This document shows, piece after piece, positions 1-7,141 of a DNA stretch of 35,248 nucleotides. Each line of letters opens with the position of its first letter. Position 1 is the stretch's first letter. A program made the position numbers and the translations under genes. The stretch comes from Clostridiales bacterium (GTDB lineage: Bacteria > Bacillota > Clostridia > Peptostreptococcales > Acidaminobacteraceae), in the NCBI GenBank assembly GCA_021107455.1, contig JAIOSU010000027.1, forward strand, positions 1-35,248, read 5' to 3'. The notes under the pieces were generated by a model. That model saw nothing but the letters and a program-made list of their open reading frames with translations. It searched no databases and was not told where the DNA came from.

Positions 1-1414
1 GAGTCACAGGAGTGAGCTCACCAACAGGGAGGAACCAGAGTTCGCCTGTTGTTTCGTGGCTTTCAGCAGTGGCGATGAGTTCATCGAGGTCGTTGTAGAT
101 CTCGAAGTCGAAGTTCATGTCAAGGATAGGGTTGCCGTCTGGATCCACTTTGATACCGGTGATGTCGGAAGTTTTGATTTCATTGGAGAAGACGAAGTGG
201 ATAGTATCCACATCACCAACCATAAAATCGATCTCTTCTGTAACACCAGAGGAATCAAATATACCATCCAACCAAAGTTCATATCCCAAATAGTCGTATT
301 CGGTAGCGGTAATTTCTTTAATGCTGTACATACCGTAAGGAAGGATAAGCGGATTTACTGGATCAACTTCACCGACAGGGATGAAACTGAGAACTCCACT
401 TGTGCTGTCACTTTGAGCAGTGGCGATGAGTTCATCGAGTTCATTATAAATCTCAAAGTCAAAGCTGACACCTGGAATCGGTTCACCCTCACCATCCACT
501 TTGATACCGGTGATTTCACTGGTTTTCATTTGATTATAAAAATAGAATATGAAATCAATATCACTTGCAGAAGTGAACTCAAAGAATGGATCAGTATCCC
601 CTTCGCTGATCAATCCTCCAAGTAAATCTCGGAGTTCATACCTTACAAACTCATAACCGGTTTCATCCAGTTCATAAATAGTGTATACACCTTCAGGTAA
701 TTCCAAATTAAGTAGATCGATCATTCCCGGAATAGGATCACCCAATTCATCGAGCATTGTAAAGTACATCTCTCCTGTATTGGGGTCGCTATATGCAGTG
801 ACGACCAAGTTGTCTTCGGAATCATAAATCTCAAAATCAAATGAAACTCCAGAAATTGGTAGTTCAATTCCTTCAGCGTTGTACTTGTAGCCCGAAATAA
901 TACTGTATATTTCTGTTGGAGATTCATAAGCAGCAACATAAAAGTGGCTGATATCAGCTGGAAGTGTCACTTCAAGTGTTTCTCCAAGTGCAAGTGGTTC
1001 TGGAAGGATCATTACATAAGCGTTTGTTCCAGATTTTATGATGAAATATTCGAGGTCTCTTGGTGGATCGGAGGGAACAATATCATAGGACATTGTATCC
1101 TCATTCCAAATGACATCGGGTATCGGATTGACATAATGCAGTGTGTAAGTGGTTCTTCCACCTTCTGGAGGAGTGAAGTAGACATAGTCATCGCTATTGC
1201 CCCAAGCTTCAATCTTCTCCATCCAAAGGAATGGATCATAGCCTTCATCAACCATAAAAGCGTTGATTTTTGGCATTACAACTTCTACACTTTGAGGACC
1301 TGAAACATTAATTGGACCGATGTAGTCTAGGATTACAGGCACCGCAAACGCAGAAAAACTACCTCCGAAAATCATCAGGGTAGCCAGGAAAATGCTTAAT
1401 AGTTTATTTCTCAT
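1..1414 (-). CDS. Secreted surface protein with Cna-B-like repeats (5' part, runs off the left edge)
   Basis: An open frame with no stop runs from ATG at 1414 to base 1 (471 codons). The start has an AAAGAGGG ribosome site about 9 nt upstream. The N-terminus is a signal peptide: positive MRNK, a hydrophobic core, then SAFA near residue 26. About 140 residues without a recognised domain follow. Three repeats then start near residues 170, 298 and 415. Each opens with a strand like ITGIKVD, followed by G.PI.GVSFDFEIYN and LIATA, typical of Cna-B/prealbumin-like stalk domains of Gram-positive adhesins. Such proteins are usually anchored to the wall by a C-terminal LPXTG or similar signal, which would lie outside the window. 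A GEMM riboswitch precedes it, so expression is probably c-di-GMP controlled. Domain class is fairly sure; ligand is unknown. Confidence 0.85.
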   Translation of the reverse strand, partial: MRNKLLSIFLATLMIFGGSFSAFAVPVILDYIGPINVSGPQSVEVVMPKINAFMVDEGYDPFLWMEKIEAWGNSDDYVYFTPPEGGRTTYTLHYVNPIPDVIWNEDTMSYDIVPSDPPRDLEYFIIKSGTNAYVMILPEPLALGETLEVTLPADISHFYVAAYESPTEIYSIISGYKYNAEGIELPISGVSFDFEIYDSEDNLVVTAYSDPNTGEMYFTMLDELGDPIPGMIDLLNLELPEGVYTIYELDETGYEFVRYELRDLLGGLISEGDTDPFFEFTSASDIDFIFYFYNQMKTSEITGIKVDGEGEPIPGVSFDFEIYNELDELIATAQSDSTSGVLSFIPVGEVDPVNPLILPYGMYSIKEITATEYDYLGYELWLDGIFDSSGVTEEIDFMVGDVDTIHFVFSNEIKTSDITGIKVDPDGNPILDMNFDFEIYNDLDELIATAESHETTGELWFLPVGELTPVT

Positions 1415-1483
1415 ATAGTATTACCCTCTTTCGCATCATATAGAGTTAATGTTAATTTCAATAGTGATAGAAATTCATTTCTA

Positions 1484-1590
1484 TAATCTGCAACCAGACG
1501 ATCTTGGCAAGGGAATAGTTAATGTCCAAATTTGCTTTAGATTCATGGCTTTGCGTCCTGCTCTTTCGAGCAGTTTGCTGAATTTATACT
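1484..1590 (-). promoter_or_regulatory. Cyclic-di-GMP-I (GEMM) riboswitch upstream of the surface protein
   Basis: Read on the minus strand, the leader carries the GEMM-I core: GCAAAC, a 6-bp stem CTGCTC/GAGCAG closed by a GAAA tetraloop, then GGACGCAAAGCC. A CTAAAGC segment follows, and a distal GGTTGC (about 1490-1495) can close the P1 region. These match the Vc2-type aptamer, including the GNRA loop and the ligand-binding GACGCAAAGC strand. About 70 nt separate it from the start codon. That stretch holds the hairpin ATAGAAA-TGAA-TTTCTAT but no terminator-like U run, so the expression platform (translation or otherwise) is not evident. GEMM-I control of adhesins is known from Clostridioides difficile. 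Confidence 0.88.
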
Positions 1591-1664
1591 CACCTCCTCA
1601 GTGCAATTGAATTCGTACAAGTTCTGTATACCCAATTTTTTAAAAATGAAACGGACAAATGCAT

Positions 1665-1693
1665 TTGACACTGGAATCAAATCTGTATAGAAT
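1665..1693 (+). promoter_or_regulatory. Promoter of the GntR regulator
   Basis: TTGACA (1665-1670), a 17-bp spacer and TAGAAT (1688-1693) form a near-consensus vegetative promoter. It ends about 30 bp before the start of the GntR gene. Confidence 0.75.
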
Positions 1694-1722
1694 AATAGGG
1701 AATAGATTACCCTGGAGGCAAT

Positions 1723-2391
1723 ATGGATCTTTTTGATCAAAAGAAGGAAAACAAATCTTTGACATCTCTGATCTTTGATAGAATCAGAGAAGATATTTTG
1801 AATGGTCGATATTTGACAGGAGACAAACTAGTAGAAATCAAATTGGCGGATGAACTCGGAGTCAGCAGGACACCTGTGCGTGAAGCGCTGAAACAACTGG
1901 AACTGGACGGACTTGTGGACAACATCCCGAATCGCGGAGTTGTTGTGAAGGGAATCAGCCAAGATGACATCGATGATATATTGACTATCCGTCTTTGCAT
2001 TGAGGGTCTTGTTGGTCAGTGGGCAGCGGAACGTATTTTGGATGAAGAAGTAAAAGAACTTGAAGAAATTTTTGATTTGATGGAGTTTTACACATCAAAA
2101 GGAGATGTCGACAAGATTTTCGAACTCAATACGAAATTCCATGAAACTCTCTATAAGGCTACAAAGAGTAGATATCTTGAAGGAGTGCTCAAAGATTTTC
2201 AATTATTCATCAAATCTTCCCGCAACAATTCGCTTAAGACAGAGGGAAGACTATTCACAGCACTTGAAGAACATAGAAATATACTCGACGCCATAAAAAA
2301 CCATGATCGTGAAAGCACTAGAAAATCACTTGTTAAACACATTTCCGAGTCTAACGAAAATATCAAATCACTGGTGATCAAACAAAAATAA
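1723..2391 (+). CDS. GntR-family transcriptional regulator, FadR subfamily (FCD domain)
   Basis: 222 residues, the usual length for FadR/FCD regulators. Residues about 14-80 are the winged helix, with the signature LADELGVSRTPVREALKQLE followed by GLV and NRGVVVKG. Residues about 85-215 are all-helical and fit an FCD effector domain, with D/N..FH at 127-132 and a late H (HISE) as likely metal or ligand residues. FCD regulators usually respond to organic or sugar acids; nothing here identifies the ligand. Start ATG has TGGAGG 4 nt upstream. The next gene, niaR, follows 14 bp later with its own strong ribosome site, so the two are probably co-transcribed from the promoter at 1665. Confidence 0.92.
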   Translation: MDLFDQKKENKSLTSLIFDRIREDILNGRYLTGDKLVEIKLADELGVSRTPVREALKQLELDGLVDNIPNRGVVVKGISQDDIDDILTIRLCIEGLVGQWAAERILDEEVKELEEIFDLMEFYTSKGDVDKIFELNTKFHETLYKATKSRYLEGVLKDFQLFIKSSRNNSLKTEGRLFTALEEHRNILDAIKNHDRESTRKSLVKHISESNENIKSLVIKQK

Positions 2392-2405
2392 TGGAGGCAG
2401 CCTGA

Positions 2406-2918
2406 ATGTCAGAGTATAGAAGAAAAGCCATCATCAAGCAATTGGAAGATTCCGACCGGCCAATTACAGGATCAGAATTGGCTGAAGTCTTTGATGTTTC
2501 AAGACAAGTCATTGTACAGGACATTGCGATCATCAGAGCATCTGGACTACATGTCATGGCGACATCCAACGGATATCTGATTCCAAAATTAAAGAAAACT
2601 TCCCATTTGATCAAAACCTTCGTCTCAAAGCATAATGGTTTTGACAACATGGAGGAAGAACTCGAGATTATTGTAGAGTACGGTGGTAAAGTTATAGATG
2701 TCATCGTTGAGCATCCAGTTTATGGTGAGATTGTGGGCACATTACATATTTCCAATAAGGAAGATGTCGATAATTTTTTGAAAAAAGTCAAAGAGTCTGG
2801 AGCAAACCCACTCTCTATATTGACACAAGGAGATCATATTCACACAATTGAAGTGCCAAGTGAAAAGGTATTTCGGTTGATTATGGATGAACTTAGAGCA
2901 AAAGGTTATGTTGAATAA
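2406..2918 (+). CDS. niaR: NiaR-like niacin-responsive repressor of NAD biosynthesis (HTH_11 + 3H)
   Basis: 170 residues, matching the NiaR/YrxA family. Residues 5-58 are a biotin-repressor-type winged helix (PITGSELAEVFDVSRQVIVQDI). Residues about 70-168 are the 3H domain, with the conserved histidines in EHPVYGEI and in GDHIHTIEVP, which bind metal and nicotinate in this family. NiaR represses NAD de novo genes and niacin transporters when niacin is present. No nadABC genes lie in this window. The membrane protein immediately downstream is a candidate target or partner. A clear terminator closes the gene. Confidence 0.9.
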   Translation: MSEYRRKAIIKQLEDSDRPITGSELAEVFDVSRQVIVQDIAIIRASGLHVMATSNGYLIPKLKKTSHLIKTFVSKHNGFDNMEEELEIIVEYGGKVIDVIVEHPVYGEIVGTLHISNKEDVDNFLKKVKESGANPLSILTQGDHIHTIEVPSEKVFRLIMDELRAKGYVE

Positions 2919-2925
2919 ATAAATG

Positions 2926-2949
2926 AAGGGGAGACTTCCCCTTTTTTTT
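2926..2949 (+). terminator. Rho-independent terminator after niaR
   Basis: AAGGGGA (2926-2932) pairs with TCCCCTT (2937-2943) around a GACT loop and is followed by a T tract to 2949. Confidence 0.85.
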
Positions 2950-2955
2950 AAAGCA

Positions 2956-2986
2956 TCTTGTGACAAGACAGTTGTATACTCATAAA
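2956..2986 (+). promoter_or_regulatory. Candidate promoter with overlapping palindromic operator for the IIC-like gene
   Basis: TCTTGT (2956-2961), one base, then ACAAGA (2963-2968) is a perfect 6-bp inverted repeat. It overlaps a weak -35 (TTGTGA, 2958-2963); a 17-bp spacer leads to CATAAA (2981-2986). Its position between niaR and the transporter makes NiaR the first candidate ligand, but this is inference. Confidence 0.4.
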
Positions 2987-3004
2987 TAAAGGGGAAAATG
3001 AAAT

Positions 3005-4033
3005 ATGAAAATTAGACAGTACTTCACAAAAACATTGAATGGAATGGCTCTCGGATTATTTGCCTCATTGATTATCGGTCTTATTCTGAAACAAATCGGT
3101 GAACTATCAGGAATTGCTTTGTTGTCCACATTCGGAAGTGTTGCTCAGGTACTCATGGGCCCTGCCATTGGAGCAGCTGTAGCTTATAGTGTGGGTGCTT
3201 CACCACTTGGGATATTTGCCTCGATAGTGGCGGGAGCCGTCGGAGCGGGAAGTATAAAAGTGATTGAGACCGGTCAAATGGTGATTGGTATCGGAGAGCC
3301 GATGGGAGCTTTTATTGCCGGGCTAGCAGCTGCGGAATTTTCGAAAGTGATAGCGGGTAAAACAAAAGTGGATATTGTGGTTGTACCAGCGCTCACAATT
3401 ATTGTCGGTGGACTCGTAGGAGTAACACTTAGTCCAATAATCGCAGGATTTATGAAAGCTTTTGGTGGATTAATCAACTCTGCGACAGTACTTCAGCCTA
3501 TTCCAATGGGCATAATTTTAGCGGTAGTTATGGGTATGGTACTCACGTTACCTATCAGTAGTGCTGCACTTGCCATCTCCATGGGACTTTCAGGAATTGC
3601 AGCTGGTGCTTCGCTGGTAGGTTGTGCTTGTCAAATGATTGGTTTTGCAACAATCAGTTATAGAGAAAATGGTATGGGCGGTGCTATTGCTCAAGGCCTT
3701 GGAACTTCAATGCTTCAAGTCCCTAATATTATAAAGAACCCTAAAATTTGGATTCCACCGATTGTTGCCAGTGCATTGCTCGGTCCAGTAAGCACAACCC
3801 TCCTGAAAATGGAAAGCAACAGTATCGGAGCAGGAATGGGCACAAGTGGTCTTGTCGGACAATTCGGTGCATACGCCGCTATGGGAGATAAGATGGCTTT
3901 GACAACATTTTTACTCATTATTGCTGTGATGCATTTCATTTTACCGGCTGTCATTTCACTCGGGATCAGTGAATGGATGAGAAAAAAGGAATGGATCAAG
4001 CCTGGTGATATGCTACTTTCAGAAAACAAATAA
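3005..4033 (+). CDS. PTS EIIC-like integral membrane protein (PTS_EIIC_2 type)
   Basis: 342 residues, very hydrophobic, about nine or ten predicted membrane segments rich in Gly/Ala/Ser. It resembles the PTS_EIIC_2 family, a small stand-alone group related to PTS sugar permease IIC subunits but without linked IIA/IIB parts. The motif-like stretches GIGEPMGAFIAG and LQPIPMGIILAVVMG, and a charged C-terminal tail (EWMRKKEWIKPGD), fit that family. ATG follows AAAGGGG by about 10 nt. It is separated from niaR by a terminator and its own promoter. Substrate is unknown; a niacin-related solute is possible from context only. No IIA, IIB, HPr or EI genes are nearby. Confidence 0.75.
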   Translation: MKIRQYFTKTLNGMALGLFASLIIGLILKQIGELSGIALLSTFGSVAQVLMGPAIGAAVAYSVGASPLGIFASIVAGAVGAGSIKVIETGQMVIGIGEPMGAFIAGLAAAEFSKVIAGKTKVDIVVVPALTIIVGGLVGVTLSPIIAGFMKAFGGLINSATVLQPIPMGIILAVVMGMVLTLPISSAALAISMGLSGIAAGASLVGCACQMIGFATISYRENGMGGAIAQGLGTSMLQVPNIIKNPKIWIPPIVASALLGPVSTTLLKMESNSIGAGMGTSGLVGQFGAYAAMGDKMALTTFLLIIAVMHFILPAVISLGISEWMRKKEWIKPGDMLLSENK

Positions 4034-4052
4034 TGGATTATTCATAACAGTA

Positions 4053-4088
4053 AAATGCCCGATCAATAGCTTTATTGAACGGGCATTT
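4053..4088. terminator. Bidirectional terminator between convergent genes
   Basis: AAATGCCCG (4053-4061) pairs with CGGGCATTT (4080-4088). An inner stem TCAATA/TATTGA sits around GCTT after one mismatch. On the plus strand a T-rich tract follows. The stem overlaps the stop codon of the minus-strand small gene. Confidence 0.75.
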
Positions 4089-4260
4089 ATTTTTTCTTTG
4101 GTTCAAATCCCTTGCAGGGCTCTCCTGAGGATTTTCTGACGACTTCTGATGGCATCTGCTTGGATTTGAAACCGAAAAGACGACAACCCATTGGATTGGT
4201 TGGATCCCATGTGACATAGTAATGGATGCATCGTCGACAATCTATCCGTTCATTTTGCAT
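4087..4260 (-). CDS. Small conserved four-cysteine protein (57 residues)
   Basis: Minus-strand ATG at 4260 follows GGGAGGTTGAT, a good ribosome site, and ends at TAA 4087-4089. The 57 residues contain CRRC at 8-11, GCRLFGFKS from 25 and PCKGFEP from 48. The four cysteines at 8, 11, 26 and 49 look like a zinc or iron-sulfur site. I recognise this as a small family widespread in Clostridia and other anaerobes, often mis-labelled uracil-DNA glycosylase; no enzyme fold fits in 57 residues. Function is unknown. It is monocistronic, convergent with the IIC-like gene and divergent from murI. Confidence 0.8.
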   Translation of the reverse strand: MQNERIDCRRCIHYYVTWDPTNPMGCRLFGFKSKQMPSEVVRKSSGEPCKGFEPKKK

Positions 4261-4324
4261 ATCAACCTCCCGTTTCTGTGGTACTTCAATTATACAAAAC
4301 TATGTTTATGTTGGCAATTGGATG

Positions 4325-4333
4325 TGTTATAAT
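4325..4333 (+). promoter_or_regulatory. Extended -10 promoter of murI
   Basis: TGTTATAAT is a perfect -10 (4328-4333) with the TGn extension; no good -35 is present. It places the transcript start about 15 nt before the murI start. Confidence 0.6.
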
Positions 4334-4354
4334 GATGCTTGAAAAGGATTGGTG

Positions 4355-5143
4355 GTGTATAGATTGGATAAATTCAGCAAAATCGGGGTATTTGATTCGG
4401 GACTGGGTGGATTGTCGGTTCTACATACAATAAGGCAGATCATGCCAAATGAGTCTTTGATCTATATAGGGGATTCAGGTAACGCACCTTATGGCACAAA
4501 GGAAAAGTCCGAGGTGCTTAATCTTTCCAAAAAAGTTTGTGACACTCTTGTTTCAAAAGATGTCAAAGCGATTGTCATTGCATGCAACACAGCAACGAGT
4601 GCAGCAGTAAATGAACTCAGAAGGGCATATGATATTCCTATTATAGGGATGGAACCCGCTATAAAACCAGCTCTTAGACAGACTGAAGGCAAAGTCCTGT
4701 TGCTTGCAACAGAAATGACTTTAAAGGAAGAAAAATTCCATCAGCTGGTGGATAGTCTGGAGGAAGGTTACCGCATTATAAAAATGCCCGCTCCTGAATG
4801 GGTACAGCTTGTTGAAAACCACATGTCAGAGAGTGATTATGTTAAAAAAGAGGTTGAGGGTTTTCTTGATAAAGTCACTGAAAAGATAGATGCCATCGTT
4901 CTCGGATGTACCCACTTCATATTTTTAAAACCTTATATCATGGCATATTATAAAGATCAAGTAGAAATATTTGATGGTAACATGGGAACCGCATTACAAC
5001 TTAAAAATTTGCTTGAATCCCACAAATGGTTGAATGACAACTCTGAAATGGGCTCAGTAGAGATAATAAACACCAAATCAGGTGTCTTTGTGAAAAAATC
5101 ATATGAGATGTTCGATTGGCTTGAAATGAGGGATGAATTTTGA
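4355..5143 (+). CDS. murI: Glutamate racemase
   Basis: Interconverts L- and D-glutamate without a cofactor, supplying D-Glu for peptidoglycan. N-terminal IGVFDSGLGGLSV and DSGNAPYG are family signatures. The two catalytic cysteines are in ACNTATSA (about C77) and LGCTHF (about C185). Length of about 262 residues is normal. The frame is open from TTG 4349. I prefer GTG 4355, which lies 7 nt after AAAAGGA; GTG 4352 or TTG 4364 cannot be excluded. The stop TGA overlaps the TTG start of the next gene, so the two are likely translationally coupled. Confidence 0.95.
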   Translation: MYRLDKFSKIGVFDSGLGGLSVLHTIRQIMPNESLIYIGDSGNAPYGTKEKSEVLNLSKKVCDTLVSKDVKAIVIACNTATSAAVNELRRAYDIPIIGMEPAIKPALRQTEGKVLLLATEMTLKEEKFHQLVDSLEEGYRIIKMPAPEWVQLVENHMSESDYVKKEVEGFLDKVTEKIDAIVLGCTHFIFLKPYIMAYYKDQVEIFDGNMGTALQLKNLLESHKWLNDNSEMGSVEIINTKSGVFVKKSYEMFDWLEMRDEF

Positions 5144-5388
5144 ATCCGGAAATACTTAAGATCGTCAATGAAAAATTGGAAGAAATACTGGAAGAAGCTG
5201 TTTTTGATTCCAAAGCAGAGCAGATCTTCAAACTCCACTATGGCATTAAATGCACAAGAATGGAACCCAAATCAATTGTGAAGGAAGCTAAAATTCCTGC
5301 AAAAAGGCTCAAAATGGAATTGACTCGCATCGACAATAAGGTATTCAATATCCTAAAAAAGCACAAGTGGATTGAAAACGAGGTTTAA
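5140..5388 (+). CDS. Small helical protein resembling sigma-70 region 4
   Basis: 82 residues starting with TTG that overlaps the murI stop (TTGA); GAGGG lies about 9 nt upstream. The protein is helical and basic. From about residue 24 it reads SKAEQIFKLHYG, then EPKSIVKEAKIPAKRLKMEL and FNILKKH. This pattern parallels sigma region 4 (E..IL.LRYG ... T..EIA..L..S..RV.Q.E..AL..LR), that is, a helix-turn-helix that in sigma factors binds the -35 element. No regions 1-3 are present, so it is not a complete sigma factor. It could be a stand-alone DNA- or polymerase-binding protein, or the similarity may be chance in a helical sequence. The coupling to murI looks real; the function is unknown. Confidence 0.65.
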   Translation: MNPEILKIVNEKLEEILEEAVFDSKAEQIFKLHYGIKCTRMEPKSIVKEAKIPAKRLKMELTRIDNKVFNILKKHKWIENEV

Positions 5389-5389
5389 G

Positions 5390-5418
5390 TTGACGATGGG
5401 ACCAATTTGCGTTATAAT
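5390..5418 (+). promoter_or_regulatory. Promoter of the serS T-box transcript
   Basis: TTGACG (5390-5395), 17-bp spacer, TATAAT (5413-5418). It begins immediately after the stop codon of the upstream small gene. Confidence 0.85.
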
Positions 5419-5435
5419 GATTGAAATTGATATGG

Positions 5436-5646
5436 ACTATGATGAGGAACAGTAAATTATTTCCCGGAATGAAGAGAGCTGATGGTTGGTGAAAATCAGT
5501 TTCAGGGGGTATTGAATCCACCTCGGAGTTTTTAGGTAATGCTAAACGTATTCAAGGCGATAACTTGATCGAGTGGGTATTGATATACCAACTAGGGTGG
5601 CAACGCGGGTTAACTTCTCGTCCCTTTATGGGATGAGGAGTTTTTT
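5436..5646 (+). promoter_or_regulatory. T-box leader of serS, specifier UCC (Ser)
   Basis: Stem I starts with GATGAGGAACAGTA (loop E/AGTA motif). Its 3' strand carries TTGAA-TCC-A-CCTC, placing specifier TCC at 5517-5519, a serine codon. The conserved T-box AGGGTGGCAACGCGGG lies at 5594-5609. The terminator is AACTTCTCGTCCC pairing with GGGATGAGGAGTT, then a T run to 5646. Uncharged tRNA-Ser should stabilise the antiterminator and turn on serS. Confidence 0.95.
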
Positions 5647-5678
5647 GTATTTTTTGATTAAAATTATGGAGGTAAGTT

Positions 5679-6953
5679 ATGTTAGATCTTAAGAGAATCA
5701 GAAGTGAATACGATACGGTGGAAGCTCTATTGAAATTAAGGGGAAAAGGTGACTACGGTTTACCTCTCATCAAAGAAAAAGATGAAGAAAGACGCGTGCT
5801 CATCGGCGAAGTTGAAGATCTAAAAAGTAGACAAAACAAAATGTCTAAAGAAATACCTATGAAAAAGAAAGCAGGCGAGAACACAGACGCCCTTTTTGCA
5901 GAGATGAAAGAGCTTTCCGACACCATTAAAGAACTTGATGCAAAAGTCAAAATTGTTGAAGAAGCGCTTAATGAAATGATCATGGAAGTTCCAAACACAC
6001 TTAAAGCAGACACTCCTATTGGTGATGATGACCATGATAATCCTGTAATCCGTGTGGTGGGAACGCCAAGGAAATTTGATTTTGAACCAAAAGCTCACTG
6101 GGATATCGGAGTGACTCTTGACATACTTGATTTTGAACGCGCCACCAAGATTACCGGTACGCGTTTCACCGTGCTTAAGGGCATGGGTGCGAAATTGGAA
6201 AGAGCGTTGATCAACTTCATGCTGGATCTGCATATCGATGAACATGGTTACACTGAAATATTGCCGCCATTCATGGTCAATAGGGATGCTATGACCGGTA
6301 CGGGACAATTGCCAAAATTTGAGGATGACATGTTTCATATTCCATCTAAAGACTTTTTCCTTGTTCCGACCGCGGAAGTTCCAGTAACAAATCTTTACAG
6401 AGGTGAAATTCTCGAGGAAATAGCACTCCCAATCAACCATACCGCGTATACACCATGTTTCAGAAAAGAAGCCGGTTCAGCGGGAAGAGATACTCGCGGT
6501 GTGATTCGTCAACATCAATTCAACAAAGTGGAGATGGTCAAGTTTGTAAAACCTGAGGTTTCTTATGATGAACTTGAAAAATTGACCAATAATGCTGAAG
6601 AGGTTTTGAAGCGATTGGAACTGCCTTACAGAGTGGTGAGACTTTGCAGCGGAGATGTAGGGTTCAGTTCTGCTATGACATATGATATCGAAGTTTGGTT
6701 ACCAAGTTATGATGCCTATAAGGAAATTTCAAGTTGTTCTAACTTTGAAGATTTCCAAGCACGTCGTGCGGGGATCAGATACAGGGATGCAGAGACAAAA
6801 AAAGTCAATTTCGTCCATACGCTCAATGGATCAGGACTTGCCGTCGGTAGGACTGTTGCAGCGATACTTGAGAATTATCAGAACGAGGATGGAAGTGTAG
6901 AGATACCAAAAGTTCTTCAACCTTACTTTGGTGGGAAAACTGTGATAAAATAG
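5679..6953 (+). CDS. serS: Seryl-tRNA synthetase
   Basis: Class II synthetase charging tRNA-Ser, 424 residues, normal length. Residues 1-105 form the long antiparallel coiled-coil arm that contacts the tRNA variable arm. The catalytic core has class II motif 2 in [15 protein letters not shown] and [10 protein letters not shown]. Motif 3 lies near the C-terminus ([19 protein letters not shown]). The serine-binding TAEVPVTN segment is intact. The start has TATGGAGGTAAGTT upstream. Expression is controlled by the preceding Ser T-box. The next small gene starts 9 bp after the stop and may share the transcript. Confidence 0.98.
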   Translation: MLDLKRIRSEYDTVEALLKLRGKGDYGLPLIKEKDEERRVLIGEVEDLKSRQNKMSKEIPMKKKAGENTDALFAEMKELSDTIKELDAKVKIVEEALNEMIMEVPNTLKADTPIGDDDHDNPVIRVVGTPRKFDFEPKAHWDIGVTLDILDFERATKITGTRFTVLKGMGAKLERALINFMLDLHIDEHGYTEILPPFMVNRDAMTGTGQLPKFEDDMFHIPSKDFFLVPTAEVPVTNLYRGEILEEIALPINHTAYTPCFRKEAGSAGRDTRGVIRQHQFNKVEMVKFVKPEVSYDELEKLTNNAEEVLKRLELPYRVVRLCSGDVGFSSAMTYDIEVWLPSYDAYKEISSCSNFEDFQARRAGIRYRDAETKKVNFVHTLNGSGLAVGRTVAAILENYQNEDGSVEIPKVLQPYFGGKTVIK

Positions 6954-6962
6954 AGGTAGACC

Positions 6963-7124
6963 ATGTCGATATTTGAATGGATTTTAGTTGGAGCCGTTCT
7001 GCTTGTATTCGTCATCATTCTTTTCTACGCGGCTGTTGATCTTTTCAGAGATCGAAAATACTATATCGCGAAGTCAAAAAATGTGACGACTATGACAGAG
7101 CATAAGAATAAAAAAAGGCGTTAG
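6963..7124 (+). CDS. Small single-pass membrane protein (53 residues)
   Basis: ATG at 6963, preceded by AGAGGTAGACC, opens a 53-residue frame ending in TAG at 7122-7124. Residues about 6-24 form a hydrophobic helix (LVGAVLLVFVIILFYAAV). The rest is a basic cytoplasmic tail ending HKNKKRR. It has no recognised family. It sits in a tight same-strand run, 9 bp after serS and 17 bp before the decarboxylase gene, and has good ribosome-site spacing, which supports it being real. Function is unknown. Confidence 0.65.
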   Translation: MSIFEWILVGAVLLVFVIILFYAAVDLFRDRKYYIAKSKNVTTMTEHKNKKRR

Positions 7125-7141
7125 GAGCTTATGAGGATTGT

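Noticed and set aside
56-1303. Plus-strand frames at 56-625 and 944-1303
   Set aside because: They lie antisense to the surface protein, lack ribosome sites and have no family-like sequence; the minus frame has signal peptide, repeats and a riboswitch.
1591-1640. Strong promoter for the riboswitch transcript
   Set aside because: The best pair on the minus strand (TTGGGT-17-ATTCAA) is too weak to list as a feature, though a promoter must lie near here.
4034-4086. Additional small gene between the IIC-like gene and the small cysteine protein
   Set aside because: The gap is fully explained by a bidirectional terminator.
5820-6440. 206-codon minus-strand frame inside serS
   Set aside because: It is a shadow of serS coding sequence, Cys/His/Phe-rich and without a start context.
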